In this document: piece by piece, positions 1 to 11,633 of the stretch | Layout of the letters: every line of letters starts with the position of its first letter | Position numbering within the stretch: position 1 is the first letter of the stretch | Assembly (NCBI GenBank): GCA_965153455.1 | Contig: OZ234498.1 | Span: 10,602,001 to 10,666,000 of the forward strand | Origin: Sphagnum compactum | Lineage: Eukaryota > Bryophyta > Sphagnopsida > Sphagnales | DNA: 64,000 bases | Reading direction: 5' to 3' | The notes under the pieces: model-generated | What the model was told of the DNA's origin: nothing | Seen by the model: the letters and a program-made list of their open reading frames with translations, nothing else | Database searches by the model: none | Position numbers and translations under genes: made by a program

Positions 1-3000
1 CAAATGAGAGTATGTTATTTTGGAAACATCTTGTAGTTTGACATTCCTTTTTGGTTTAAACTTGAACATGACATTCAAAATTTGTTCAATTGATTTGAAT
101 CTTTCATTATAACACTTATTGGTTGAAACCTTAAACACACATATCCCCTTTCATTATTTAACATTTCACAATATTTATTTTGCTTCAAGGCTCAGGACAT
201 GTGACAAAAAGGTGTCATGGTTCTTGTTGTGGCACCCAACTGTGAATGCACCCTTATAAATTTTAAAATATTGACAACAAAACATTTAATGCATTAGATT
301 AAGGTGTTATGTTAGGTCCTCATCTTTTTTTCACTTACTAATTTTTATATGTTAAAAAACACTTAAGGCTAGGTTCTCTACTATTAAATTGCATGGGATT
401 TGTTTCCTATTTTTTAGACATGTACATATGTTTTCAATAAGAATCTAGATCTGGAAACATTTTTTTCATTGTCTTTCGTTTTTTCACCTTCCTTTTAGAT
501 TATATACCCCTTAAACCTTCTCTAACCCTTTATTTTTAACTTTGGATCTACAGATTCTTATAAAAACCCTAAACATCTTTTTATTTTTATAGCTTCAATT
601 TTTGTCTTTTTTTCTTTGATTGTGTTTGAAATAATCAAATAGTACTACTCTTATTCAAGGGTATGGTTAGGTTTGATTGTGACACAATGTTTTTAACATT
701 ATTAATAGAATGAACATTTGTGAGACAATGGGCATTGGACATAAGGCAAAGGTTCTTTGGAAAAAGGAATCTTTGAGGTGTGTTGTGGAGTCCTTGTACT
801 TGAGTTACATGTGGCAACTTCATGTAATCACTAGTTTATGTTGTATTTTCAAGACAAGAAAAAAACATGACATAATTTTAATCCTTAGTGTGGTGTGAAA
901 ATTCATGCACCAAGACCACAAGTAGCAATACATGTCTAGTCAAACTTTTAGGAGGACACACTCAAAAATAGAGTATGGTATACATTGAAGAAACTAAAAT
1001 TTTGTGTAAAAAATAAGGAAAATCTAGATAGGGCCGTATTGTAGAGTGTTGAGGTGTTAGCACAATTGAAAGGCACATGTGGCCATGCAATGTGTGCATA
1101 ACATGTTCAAAAGGCAATGATCTCTCATAGATGGTACAACAAAGTCCATCATAGGTCTTGTCACCTAGCTTTAGTTTTAACCTATTTGTCATGGCTTTGG
1201 ACTCACAACCAAGGCTAAGGCATAAAAATGGGAGTGGATAGGGATACTTTTTTAAAATCAAGCACATTTTCAAAAGTAAAGTCCAAAAGGGCAAAGAAAC
1301 AAGTCCTCAACACCCCCAAATAGGAAGCATTTTGGGAGTTGTAATTCCACCAAAGTCTCAAATCTTTGGGACAAAAGTGCAAGTAGTAAACATGGTCCAA
1401 ATTAAGCCCCTAATATGCCATTGAAATTTTTAAAACATAGATGTTGAAAGTAGGTTCACATTTTCCATTTGGAGATATGAGCTAGATGTTATGGTTAAAG
1501 GAATGGTAGGGAGTCAAATTAACAACTTGACTTCCAATGATTAAAATTGAAGAAATAAAAATGAAATGGTCTCTGAATTGAATATGTGATATGACATTGA
1601 AAATGCCTCTTCAAGGGCTACATTTTTTTTATTGGCAAACTTTTCAATTGGAAATTGTATGTAATAATTATGAGTACACAAAGTTGCAAGCTTCATAACT
1701 TGGTAAAACGTGGAATTTTCAGGATTCCTTTGTGGGAATTACAAGATGTTTTGCCATTTTGATACATACCTTGTTGCTAATCACAAAATATATTATAAGA
1801 GAGGAGGAAGTGACTACTCTTTGAGGTTGGGTTGTGGGTGTCTTATGAGTTTAGTTCACTTATGATTCATTCGTGCACCATTTTGTTCCAACTTGCACTA
1901 ATCACCTTTTAAATTTTTTTTGTGCAAGTTGGATTTATCTTGAATTTTCACTTGTGAATTTTTCCTAATCCCATCTTAGAGCTCCCCCTTTTTTTTTTTT
2001 CTTTGGAATTAAGGAACACACCTTGGGTTTGCATTTCATTACAAACTTCGAAATCATTGAGGTTCTTTACCTTTAATTCCACATGACAAATTTAAGGTTG
2101 TAACAATATTCCTATGTTTGGTAAAATGTAAAGGCCCCCATTAATACATGTTACAGCAACACCATTCTACATCTACACAAAGGGAAAATCTATTAACAAG
2201 GTTGAGACAAATCTAAAAGCATTATAACCATTAAGATAAAGGTTAATGTGGACAATTGGGAAGTTTTATTAAATGCAAATGCATATGTTAATGTAAAGAA
2301 AAGGAACCCATTTAAGCTATGCAATTTGAAAAAAAATAAAATTACGGAATGATTTCAAATGCATAATTCAAAGCACAAATTAAAAAGTTAATAAACATGT
2401 GATTAATATTCACTGTCCCAGCCATGTTTTGTTTGTTTATCATAATGTTTACCAATGACTTCAAATGTGAAATCCCATTGACATTTATTCATGAACTTAA
2501 TAAGTAGAACATATGTTCATAATAGGTGATTAGACTTTGGTGTGCAATCAAATATTTTCATGAGCCTTTTCAATTTATGTTTGAGACCTCCAATGTTGCA
2601 CTCCACCTTGACCTTATAACTTTCATGCATTTCATTGTATGCCTTAATTGCATCCACGTTTATACTAAGGGTTAACTTGTGCCTCTCAATGTAATGCATC
2701 ACAAACATTTCCTTGCCCATATACCTAAGGTCTACCAATAAATACTTGAAATACTCATTGCCATGCATAAAAAATTGATGTAAGATGGAAATGTCATGGA
2801 ATGACCTTTGTTACCCAAGGTCGAAATAAATGAACAACCACTATGGTCCATCACCACAATATTCAAATACATCTTCTTGTGGTCATTAAACTAACTCATG
2901 TGAACATAATTGTTCTTATGTTTTAGGTTTTGATTAAAGCCCCATTAATGAATCCAGTACAACTTTAGAATTTGGAAATTTACCTTTCCCAACATACAAA

Positions 3001-4560
3001 ATAAGTTTATTTTCATTTTTCCTTTCAATACCTAGTGGGCATTCATCAGTATCACAAGAAATATTTTCAAAAAGAGTGGCTACACATTTCAAAAATCAAA
3101 ATACCTAATATAATGGGCAAAATGCCTTGCCTTTTGCAAGACAAATTCCACTTGATAAGGTGCCCTCCAAATTTTTTTAAAATAAAAATTCTACCTATGC
3201 TTTTTGTTTCCTAAGCTACCTACAAAAATATAAAGAATAAATAGGGTCAAGTGTTTATATGTTTTAGAAGGCCACTACAAAGAGCAATAATATAATTAGC
3301 TTCTCATCCACCCACAATCCATTGACCCATTGATGCATTATGGGGGTAGGGTAGTTGCGAGGGTAGTCATTACACAAATGGTGAAGAAGGAATGGCCCAT
3401 TAAGTACTATGGAATGGTCAAACACCCATGGCAAGGGCAAGGTCATGCCATGACATGTACGCATAGGTGATGAAGTCAATGATTTAATGAGAAAATTCAT
3501 GTTCAACAAACATTTCGACCAATATTATGAATGTATGATCATTGACAAAAGATTATGCCATATAATTTGATCAAGAAGAACATGACATAATCTCCCACCC
3601 AAACCCTAATGTTATTTGAGAAGGTAAAGCAAAGGACATTGCATTAGGTTCGGTTGATTTTCTTATAAACTAACAATAACATTCAAATGGAATTTTGCTA
3701 TGTATCTATTAAGGAAGGTTGTTTGTTTGTTTATTTGTTTTGTTTGTGTCGCGTTGAGATCTCTTCAATCACATGCCCCTCCCCCTCGTGCTCTTCATAC
3801 CATTGGAAAGCCCCGATTGAGTAAGGGTGCATTGAGGTAGTTTCATAATGTTTAGACTTTCAACGCAAGAGTTATTAAATATTAAAAAAGAAAAAAAATC
3901 AAAATTAAAGTTTTTAGTGAAATTGGGTCACCCTTCTCAAGGAGTAGAATTTTAAAGAGACGATTATGTAATTTGTAGACCTAAGGTGTGAGAGATATTG
4001 AAATTTGAGCAATTTTTGTCACTAAAGTGTTATTAACACATGGATTTTATGGATTTAAAAATTCAATAATATAACTATTGAACTTAAAAACCCCAATTAT
4101 ATATCACAATGGGACCTACAATTGTGTTTATCAATGTTCCATTTGCCATTGCCAATGTGGTGACTTGCATGTAGGCTTTTTGAAAGTGTGAAAGTGCAAT
4201 ATTTGTTGGAAGGTGGTCCAATGAAGGTGATCTTTCAACCCATTTTTTTATGTTTTATTTAATTTCTGCTTGTCCTTTGAATCTTTGTAGGCAATTCAAA
4301 GTACACATGAACAATCTCAACTAAGGCACACATTTCATAGTGTCAGAATTAATTCAATCCATATGAATTTTTTTTAAAAAATAAATCATAACTAAATTTA
4401 CAAAAATCTAAAAAATTATCATTTTACTTGAAAAAAGTTCTAAATCCTCTTACATTTTGCCAAAAAAACAAAAAAACAAAAGTCTAGAGTAAAATTGACT
4501 AATTTTGCTGATGTTTTGAGAAAAAAATGGAATTTTTTAATATCAAAAAATTGAAAAAAA
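1..4560. other. A+T-rich intergenic DNA, no gene seen
   Basis: Both strands carry only short open frames (under about 110 codons) that begin and end at random and match no family I recognise. Base composition is strongly A+T-rich with many homopolymer A and T runs. A block at 3,716-3,745 is a GTTT/ATTT-type simple repeat. This looks like old, decayed repeat DNA. I cannot assign it to a transposon family because I see no terminal repeats, primer-binding site or coding motif. Confidence 0.6.
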
Positions 4561-4570
4561 AAAACCTGAA

Positions 4571-4690
4571 TGGGATTGTACCAGTCTCTCTTTTTAAACT
4601 GGCAAAAAACTGAAAAAATGGCATAATATTTTTTATATCACATAATTGAAAATGGGATTGTACCACCAGTCTCTCTTTTTAAGCTGGAAA
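4571..4690. repeat. Local direct duplication, two ~37-bp copies
   Basis: A segment starting TGGGATTGTACCA at 4,571-4,606 recurs at 4,653-4,690. The second copy carries a 3-base insertion (ACC) and one base change near its end. The copies are 82 bp apart and the spacer is A+T-rich. This is a small tandem duplication in non-coding DNA. Confidence 0.7.
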
Positions 4691-5906
4691 ATTTTCATAA
4701 AAAAGAGAAGTTGAAAATTAAAGATGTGAAAATAAAATAATCCTTGGGCTTTTTTTTTTCGATTGCCAAATTAGAGAATTTCTTAATAAAATCATGAAAT
4801 ATTTGGATTTGGTCCAACAGGCAGCCAAAATTATAGAAGGATGTTCAAAAACAATTTCAATAGAAGGAATTTTATTTTATTTTATTTTTGGCAATTAACA
4901 CTGTAGCCTACAACATGAGCATTCAACTTCACCCATCTTTCAACTTTGCACTATTTTGGTAAAACAATGTTAAAATTCTGTTATTTTTTAAGAGTCATTC
5001 ACAAAAGTACTCCAAACTGGGGGGCACTGGACCCTAGTTTTTGCCCAAAAAAGTGCGGGCTAAATCAAAAGTCAGGCTCATAACAGTATACAGGGGGGGG
5101 GAAAAAAAAAGAGGGGACCAAACTGGTTCCATAACCTAAATTAATCCTCACAAGAGTTTCACCCCCAGTTTTGGATTTGCCTTACCTGCACCTTCCCTGC
5201 TGGTCATAATCTTTCCTTAAATCAAGTCTTTATCAAAACAAAGTCCTGCAAATCTTGTGAATTGATACCCAGTTTCATTAAATGATGCCCAGTTTCACTC
5301 ACATTATGACTACACTCAAATTGGGGATGGAAATAGGTCTGTGACTCAACAGATGGAAACCAAAGTTCAATGTATGAATGTGAACCAACAATTGAACAGA
5401 CTGTATTTTTGGATGAAGTATAGCATCCAATTAGTGTAAAATTCAGTTCAGGCCTGTAAACATGCTCATGATACAATGCCCTTCAAGTGGACTGGTAAAA
5501 TATTTTTAAAAATATATTAGTGCTATAATAATTGGCATCGGTGATAATAAGTGATAATATGTAAATAATGCACATGAATGGATTCAGCACTAATTAAATT
5601 ATTCTTGAAATTGCTGATTTTTGGAGAATTTTATTTACCCAAAATACTTTCTAGCTCCCACAATTCTAGAAACCTAATTAAAAAGCGGAATTGCCTCGAT
5701 TTTCTTTCAATATGCAAATGTGAGCTTTGGATGAAAGCAGGCAGGTGATGGCATAAGCCAACGAGTGCTTTGATTTAAGGAAAAATGCTTGTCCATGTGG
5801 TGCGCATATGTAGTGTGGTGGGAGGGTGTCATTATGTGTATGTGGGAAATGGTGACAAAGGAACATAACAAAGGATGCAAGCACATTGGGCGTGATGCCC
5901 TCTTCT
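4691..5906. other. Intergenic DNA, no gene seen
   Basis: No gene model is supported. The notable composition feature is a G run followed by an A run near 5,092-5,109, flanked by slightly more G+C-rich sequence (about 5,000-5,250). The short minus-strand frames here have no conserved motif. Confidence 0.5.
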
Positions 5907-6036
5907 CATCCATGTAGACCATGGTTATAAAAATCGGGTTATAAAATCTTCATCCATGTAGACCCATGGTTATAAAATCTGGTTATAAAATCTTCATCCA
6001 TGTAGACCAATGGTTATGAAATCTTCATCCATGTAG
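5907..6036. repeat. Tandem repeat, ~44-bp unit, about three copies
   Basis: The unit starts CATCCATGTAGACC and continues through ATGGTTATAAAATC and GGTTATAAAATCTT. It occurs at 5,907-5,950 and 5,951-5,994, then as a shortened copy at 5,995-6,024 and a partial copy at 6,025-6,036. The copies differ by a few single bases, so this is a young or gene-converted minisatellite. Confidence 0.85.
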
Positions 6037-9000
6037 TGATGAAGGGTCAAGGTTGGAGACTGAAATTGAGCAAATGGGTGATGATTTTGCAAGAGGAATT
6101 CATGTGAGTGAGTTGTTTTTTTTGCCATATTGGGTTTCAAAAATTGGGTGTGATTACTTGTTTCACCAAATAGCAAAATTAAAAAATATATTTTTGAAAA
6201 TGAATTGATTTCGGAGGGTTGCAAAATGTGTGTGTGTGTGTGTTTTTGGCAATTTCTTTTTTTTTTTGAAAATGGAAAAAAATTGTGATTTTGAGAGATT
6301 TTTTCACCATTTTTTTGAAATAAAAATAATTAAATTAGCCACATCTAGACCTAAGCACTTTGTCGATTGCCACTTGTACCAACACTTTTGTAAAAATGCT
6401 ACAACCCACCAACCTAGGCCAATCACCATCCAATGCTAATTAATTCTAGCGATTCTCACCAATGGATTTACTTGAGGAATTATTTTTAAAATTAAAAAAA
6501 AAAAGATAAATAGGCCTTGCGACTTCAATTTGCAATTGTCAAAAGTAAGAAAAATAAATAATAAAAACCACCATATTTTAGTATTTGGTTTTCAATGTGT
6601 AGTCATGAATATAAAAGGTTGTTTGAAGATTTGTTTTCTATTTTATATATGGCTTTTAAAGTGAGGCATTAGGTTCAATTATCGATATTCTTTGGTCATA
6701 TAGGTTTTCTCTTTATGGAGGTTTGTGCCTTTCTAGGGAGGTGGGTTCCAATGGCTTTGTATTTGTGTACTAAATTTCATATTTTCGATATACCCGTTTT
6801 GGTGGAGGATGTTTATCAGGTTGAGGGGGCCCCACCTGTTGTAATCATACTTACGTGTAGCATGAATGACCTTCCTCATGTAGTTAGTGAAATGCACCTT
6901 TCTTTTGAGAGTTTGGCAATTATTGGTGCCTTAAACCTATAGATGGACTTCACCACGCCACATCCATTAGGTCCATCTTAGAGGATGACTCCATTTCCTC
7001 AACATCTAGAGCTTGCATTCGTTTTTGTTTGGGCAAGGGGACAAGGCTATGCTTGGTTGCTAGGCCATCTATTTGTTTGTTTTGCATCACACGTTTTACT
7101 TTCATCTTAGCATTGCATTTTTGTTTTGATTTGATTTAGCCTTCAACATTTAATCATTTCACAAGTGAATGTGGACACATGTTGGATGCATTTGACACAC
7201 ACTTAGCTTGTTGCCCGTTTGAAAGTTAGCGGATAGCCACACATGACACCATTCGAGACGTCATGTATGCCTTCGCTCGAGAAAGTGGACATGTTGTATG
7301 GAGAGAACGATGGTATGCCTTTACGTTTCATTACGAACCAATCTTTATGTGACCCGAAAGGATCAAATCTTCGTTTCCAATGTGGTGGTTACTGACCCAA
7401 CGTGGGAAGCAGTGGCTTCGAGTGTCATTAGTTGACCTACATGTGTAGCTGTGGAACTTAGCGCCATTGCTAACACAAGTATAGAAGATTTCATGAGGGG
7501 CACCATTTTATTTTGATGGCCATGGAGGTGCACAACACACTTGAATGTGATATGGACCATTTCATCAAGAAGTGTGCTCGTCTTTTCCATGATAGATGAT
7601 CAAGAGGTCATTTATCCTTGTCTTTTTGCATTCAATTATTCATGGAGTGTGTTAGTATTGCTTTTCAACATGCTTTAGCCTCTGCAATAAAAATGAAAAT
7701 TGCATTGGTGGGTGATGTTTGCTCTAAACCTCTCATTATTATTGAATCTCAAAATTTGCATGTAGGCGACATTAGAGAGGCCATGGGTGAGATAGCTTCC
7801 TACCATGAGAAGGACTAGCTCTCTCCCCTTTTTTTTTGGTTCTTGTGAGTTGTGTGTCTTTTAGCCTTCCTTTTTTGTCTCCACTATGATGGTCAGAACC
7901 ATTGTTCTTTTATTGGATTTTGTTATTTTATTTTTTAAAAGTAGGCAATTAAAGCCAGACTTGATTAAATCTTCCTACAGAAGATGGGCATTAAAAAAAA
8001 AAAAACATCTTCCTTTGGATGGTCACCACTTAGGCTACATAAAAAAATTCCTAAAAAAAAAGAACACTCAGTTATAGAGCAGATTTATTTGGGAGCAACC
8101 TGATTCTTCAAAGCCTGGGAGAATACTCTGCTGCAGCAGCAGCAACAGCCACAAGGGAGAAACTTCAGGGAAGGAAGAGCGGAGGAGGAGGAGGAGGAGT
8201 AGTCGTCTGAATCTGTCAGAAACATGGGGGGCCGCCTTTTTCTGTCTTATTGCATAGACTTCAACACTGCAGCAAGCTTTGCTTTGCATTTCATTGTGCA
8301 GTTCAAGCAACTTGTTTGTGCAGCCAGGCAGCATTGTTGTCACTTAATAATATATGGGTTTTAAGTATTTTCATTGTGTTCTAGTTTATGCCTGCCAGCT
8401 ACAAGAGAAGAGCTGGGAAACATTTCCAATCCTCATTGCAATTCCCAATGCTTGCAAGGAAGTTTGTGCAGCTCATCAGTCCATCACCCAGCTAACAACA
8501 ATCAGCAAATAGCTTCTTAAAAGCTGTGGCCTCAGCTGGGACCCATCAAAGCAACCAGTCTACTAATAATAAGAAGAGGAAGAAGAAAAGAAGAGAAATC
8601 AGCTTGTGGAAATTTTTAGTCTTTCAATAGGGTTGAAATCAGTCAGCTAACTTACCTGACGTGCTGCATTCCATTTCTCTTTCTCAGACTTTGGACAATC
8701 AAATGATCTCATTGGTTTTATTCTTGCCATCTACGAACAAGCCTATAATGTTATTATAACATTTATGTGTTTAGTTTACTGAAGTTTACTCCTCAAAACA
8801 ATTCCAAGCTCCAATTCTAACAATTTGATTTGCCATATAAGCTTCTTTTTTTCATCCCTAGGCACAAGTCTATTTTGTAAATCTCATATATTTGTGTATA
8901 TTTTCTATGTTAATCTTATAACCCTTGTCTATATATAGACAAAATGATTGATTGAATGATGAATATGATGACCCAACATGATGGTGTTGAAGGGTGTCAC

Positions 9001-9860
9001 AACTTACAACCATTGTTGCACATGTAAGAGGTTTGGAACCTTGGTATATTGACTAGTGGTGGACTTGATATATTAGTCTTTCACACATTAGATCTGAAAA
9101 TTGTCAAATAAACTCTATCTAATCTGACTTGCCGAAGGGGCTTTTCTATAACACCAATTATGCCCCCAAATTCCAATCCAGTTTTCAGTTTCGATTTGAT
9201 TTAGTTTTCATTGAGAAAATGATTCAATAATCAATAGCTTCCACACTGTAGCTCCAAACAGTTTCAAACCAAGTCAGTGCACCCTTACTCATCAAGAGCT
9301 TTCCAAAGATACCAAGAGCATGGCATGAAGCGCGATGTGGTTTCGCGATTTCTCGCTGTGACAAACAAAACAAACTACCTTGCTTCATTCATAGGTACTA
9401 TATACATGCCTTATACCAGTGAAAAATTAGCCTTGGACCCTAATACCATGACCAAGCCAGAATGAAAGCAATATTAACCCAAAAGAGTCTGATATTAACC
9501 TCAAATGCGCACCCATTTTTGGTCTTGGAATGTTGTCCTATTTCTTTTGGTATTTTTGGAAAGAAATTGAACCTTACACCTATGATGCCCTCAGTCCTAG
9601 GCATCATCTTTTATGTCTCAACCTAAACATTTGTGGAAGTTCACTAATGTAAAAGATGAACTTGTAAGGTTATGGTGCTTAGTTGATGGATGCACATAAT
9701 CCTCATTGATTTAGAGTTAGGACAATTGGTAGATCTGAATTTGCAGTTCTAAGATGGGAAAATAAAAAAATTGCAAAAATCTGAAATTTAATATTCAGAA
9801 AATCATATGCTGAGAATATATGCTAAAACTTTCTAACTTAAAAAATGTTATTATAAAATA

Positions 9861-9896
<36 letters not shown>

Positions 9897-11536
9897 ATTT
9901 TTTATTTTTATTTTGTTGCCAAGGGCAAAAGACATGGTGGAGGCTTTTAATTCATTCTGTTTTTTTAGGGCTTCTAATTAGAAATTTTAGTTGCAATTAT
10001 ACTAGAAAAACAGAAATTCCCCCCCTTTTTTTTGGTTCCCAAAAACACAAACTGCTTCCCATGAACCAAGTGTTCACTAACCTACATTGTTCACTTGTTC
10101 ACAATTGTGAGTTCCACATTCTATTCAAACTAGGTCTGGTGTCTGGTTCCTTAGTTTGCCCATCCTTTAGGGTTCCCCAATATGTTCCCAACAGCCCATC
10201 ACACTTTTATCACATTTGCTTTGCCAAAAGTTCTCTCCCCTTTCTCACCTATATAGGTGGCCCAATAGAAACTTCTAATTTGGGGAGCCTCCAAAGTTTC
10301 CAAAAAAAAAAAATTCTTCGTGATCGGCCAATCAAAATGGATCATTGCCCCAAATAATAATAATAATTGGAAGCACCCACCCACCATCTAATGAATTGAA
10401 ACATGAATATTACAACACGCATAGATCATCCAGCATGATCTACGACAAATGAACTTGGGTCATAGTAATGAACAAGCAATGGGGAACAAGGAAATAGAAT
10501 ATGGAATTTTAGAAGGGCACCCACCCCTAGTGTGCATGTTCTTTTTGTTACTCTTAATTTTAGATCAAAAGTTCTTTTTCTTTAGGAGAAAAATTCTTGT
10601 GGTAGGATCGAATATTTGAAATTCCTTTTCAAGCTCTTTCTTTTATCCATGTTTTTTTTTAAAATATTTTTTTTGTTTGTAGGATTAGTGGCAAGCATAC
10701 ACCAAGAGAGATGGAGCATTAAATGGTGATACATTTGCAAAATAAAAAATAAAAAAATCACTATTTTTGGGGGACTATTGAGAACTCAAGTTTAAAATTG
10801 ATAATTTATAATAAAAAATTGCAATTTTTTTTTCAAAAAATGAGGAATTCTTCTAAGAATCTCCCTTAATATACGCCCTTTTTGTTTTCTTCTTGTGGCA
10901 CATGTGAAAGCCTTTCTGAGTTGAGTGCAACAAGGTCAGGCAATTCACCCAGTCACCCACCCCATTATTTTAACCTGTTGTGTTGTGATCAAATAGTGGT
11001 CGAGTGTTTCCGTGTGTTTGCAACGTTTGTCAACTTTAGACAAAAGTCCATTGCCCGATGACAATTAATTGAAGTGGCAGGCATGACAATGGGTCATTCC
11101 GACTCAATTCCCCCCCTCTGGAGTGTCAATTGCACCTTAAAAGCCTTCTCTCAAAGGGCCCATTTGTCCGTATAGTGGGTCACCCCACACAATGTTGTTG
11201 TTCGAGTAAGTTAGGTGTTTGTCTCTCCCCCTCACACAATCTTACGCAAACAGATTGAAGTAAAGGGTTCAGGGACCCACTACAAAAATAATGAAACCCC
11301 AAATATTTGGATCGTCACCACCGAAATCATATTGGGTCGGTGGGTCAATCATTCATGGCCTAAATATGCCCTAAATTACTTTGCACCGACGGACTTGAGT
11401 AACTTAGGTTGCATTGAGGTTTAAATTCTAGAATTAACAGGGGGGAAGACTAGTGCAGCCATACCTTGAGTCACATTTCCCCCCCCTCCCTCCCTCACTC
11501 AAACTGGGGTTAAGTTCCCAGTTTCAGTCGCCTGGG
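6037..11536. other. Intergenic DNA, no convincing gene
   Basis: I found no splice-supported exon series and no frame with a recognisable motif. The stretch at 6,700-7,820 is less A+T-rich and has several 60-75 codon frames on both strands, so it may be an old transposon or gene relic, but nothing identifies it. The segment 8,100-8,640 is also less A+T-rich, with a CAG/GAG-rich block at 8,131-8,205. The short frame there (8,068-8,343, minus) is low-complexity. A (TA)n microsatellite lies at 9,864-9,890. Confidence 0.5.
9864..9890. repeat. (TA)n microsatellite
   Basis: An uninterrupted TA dinucleotide run of about 13 units in A+T-rich non-coding DNA. Confidence 0.95.
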
Positions 11537-11633
11537 AAATGACCAATTTTGGGCGATTCTTTGATTTTGTAATACCATTCGATTCTTTGAATTTGAGTAA
11601 CAAAATCAAAGAATCGCCCAACATTGGTCATTT
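11537..11633. repeat. Near-perfect 34-bp inverted repeat (foldback)
   Basis: The left arm (11,537-11,570) and right arm (11,600-11,633) are reverse complements at 33 of 34 positions, separated by a 29-nt loop. No gene surrounds it. Such a structure could be a small foldback element, a source of small RNA, or the product of a local inverted duplication. The sequence alone does not decide. Confidence 0.85.

Noticed and set aside
8068-8343. Minus-strand 91-codon frame
   Set aside because: Leu/Arg low complexity from GAG/CAG repeats; no conserved features.
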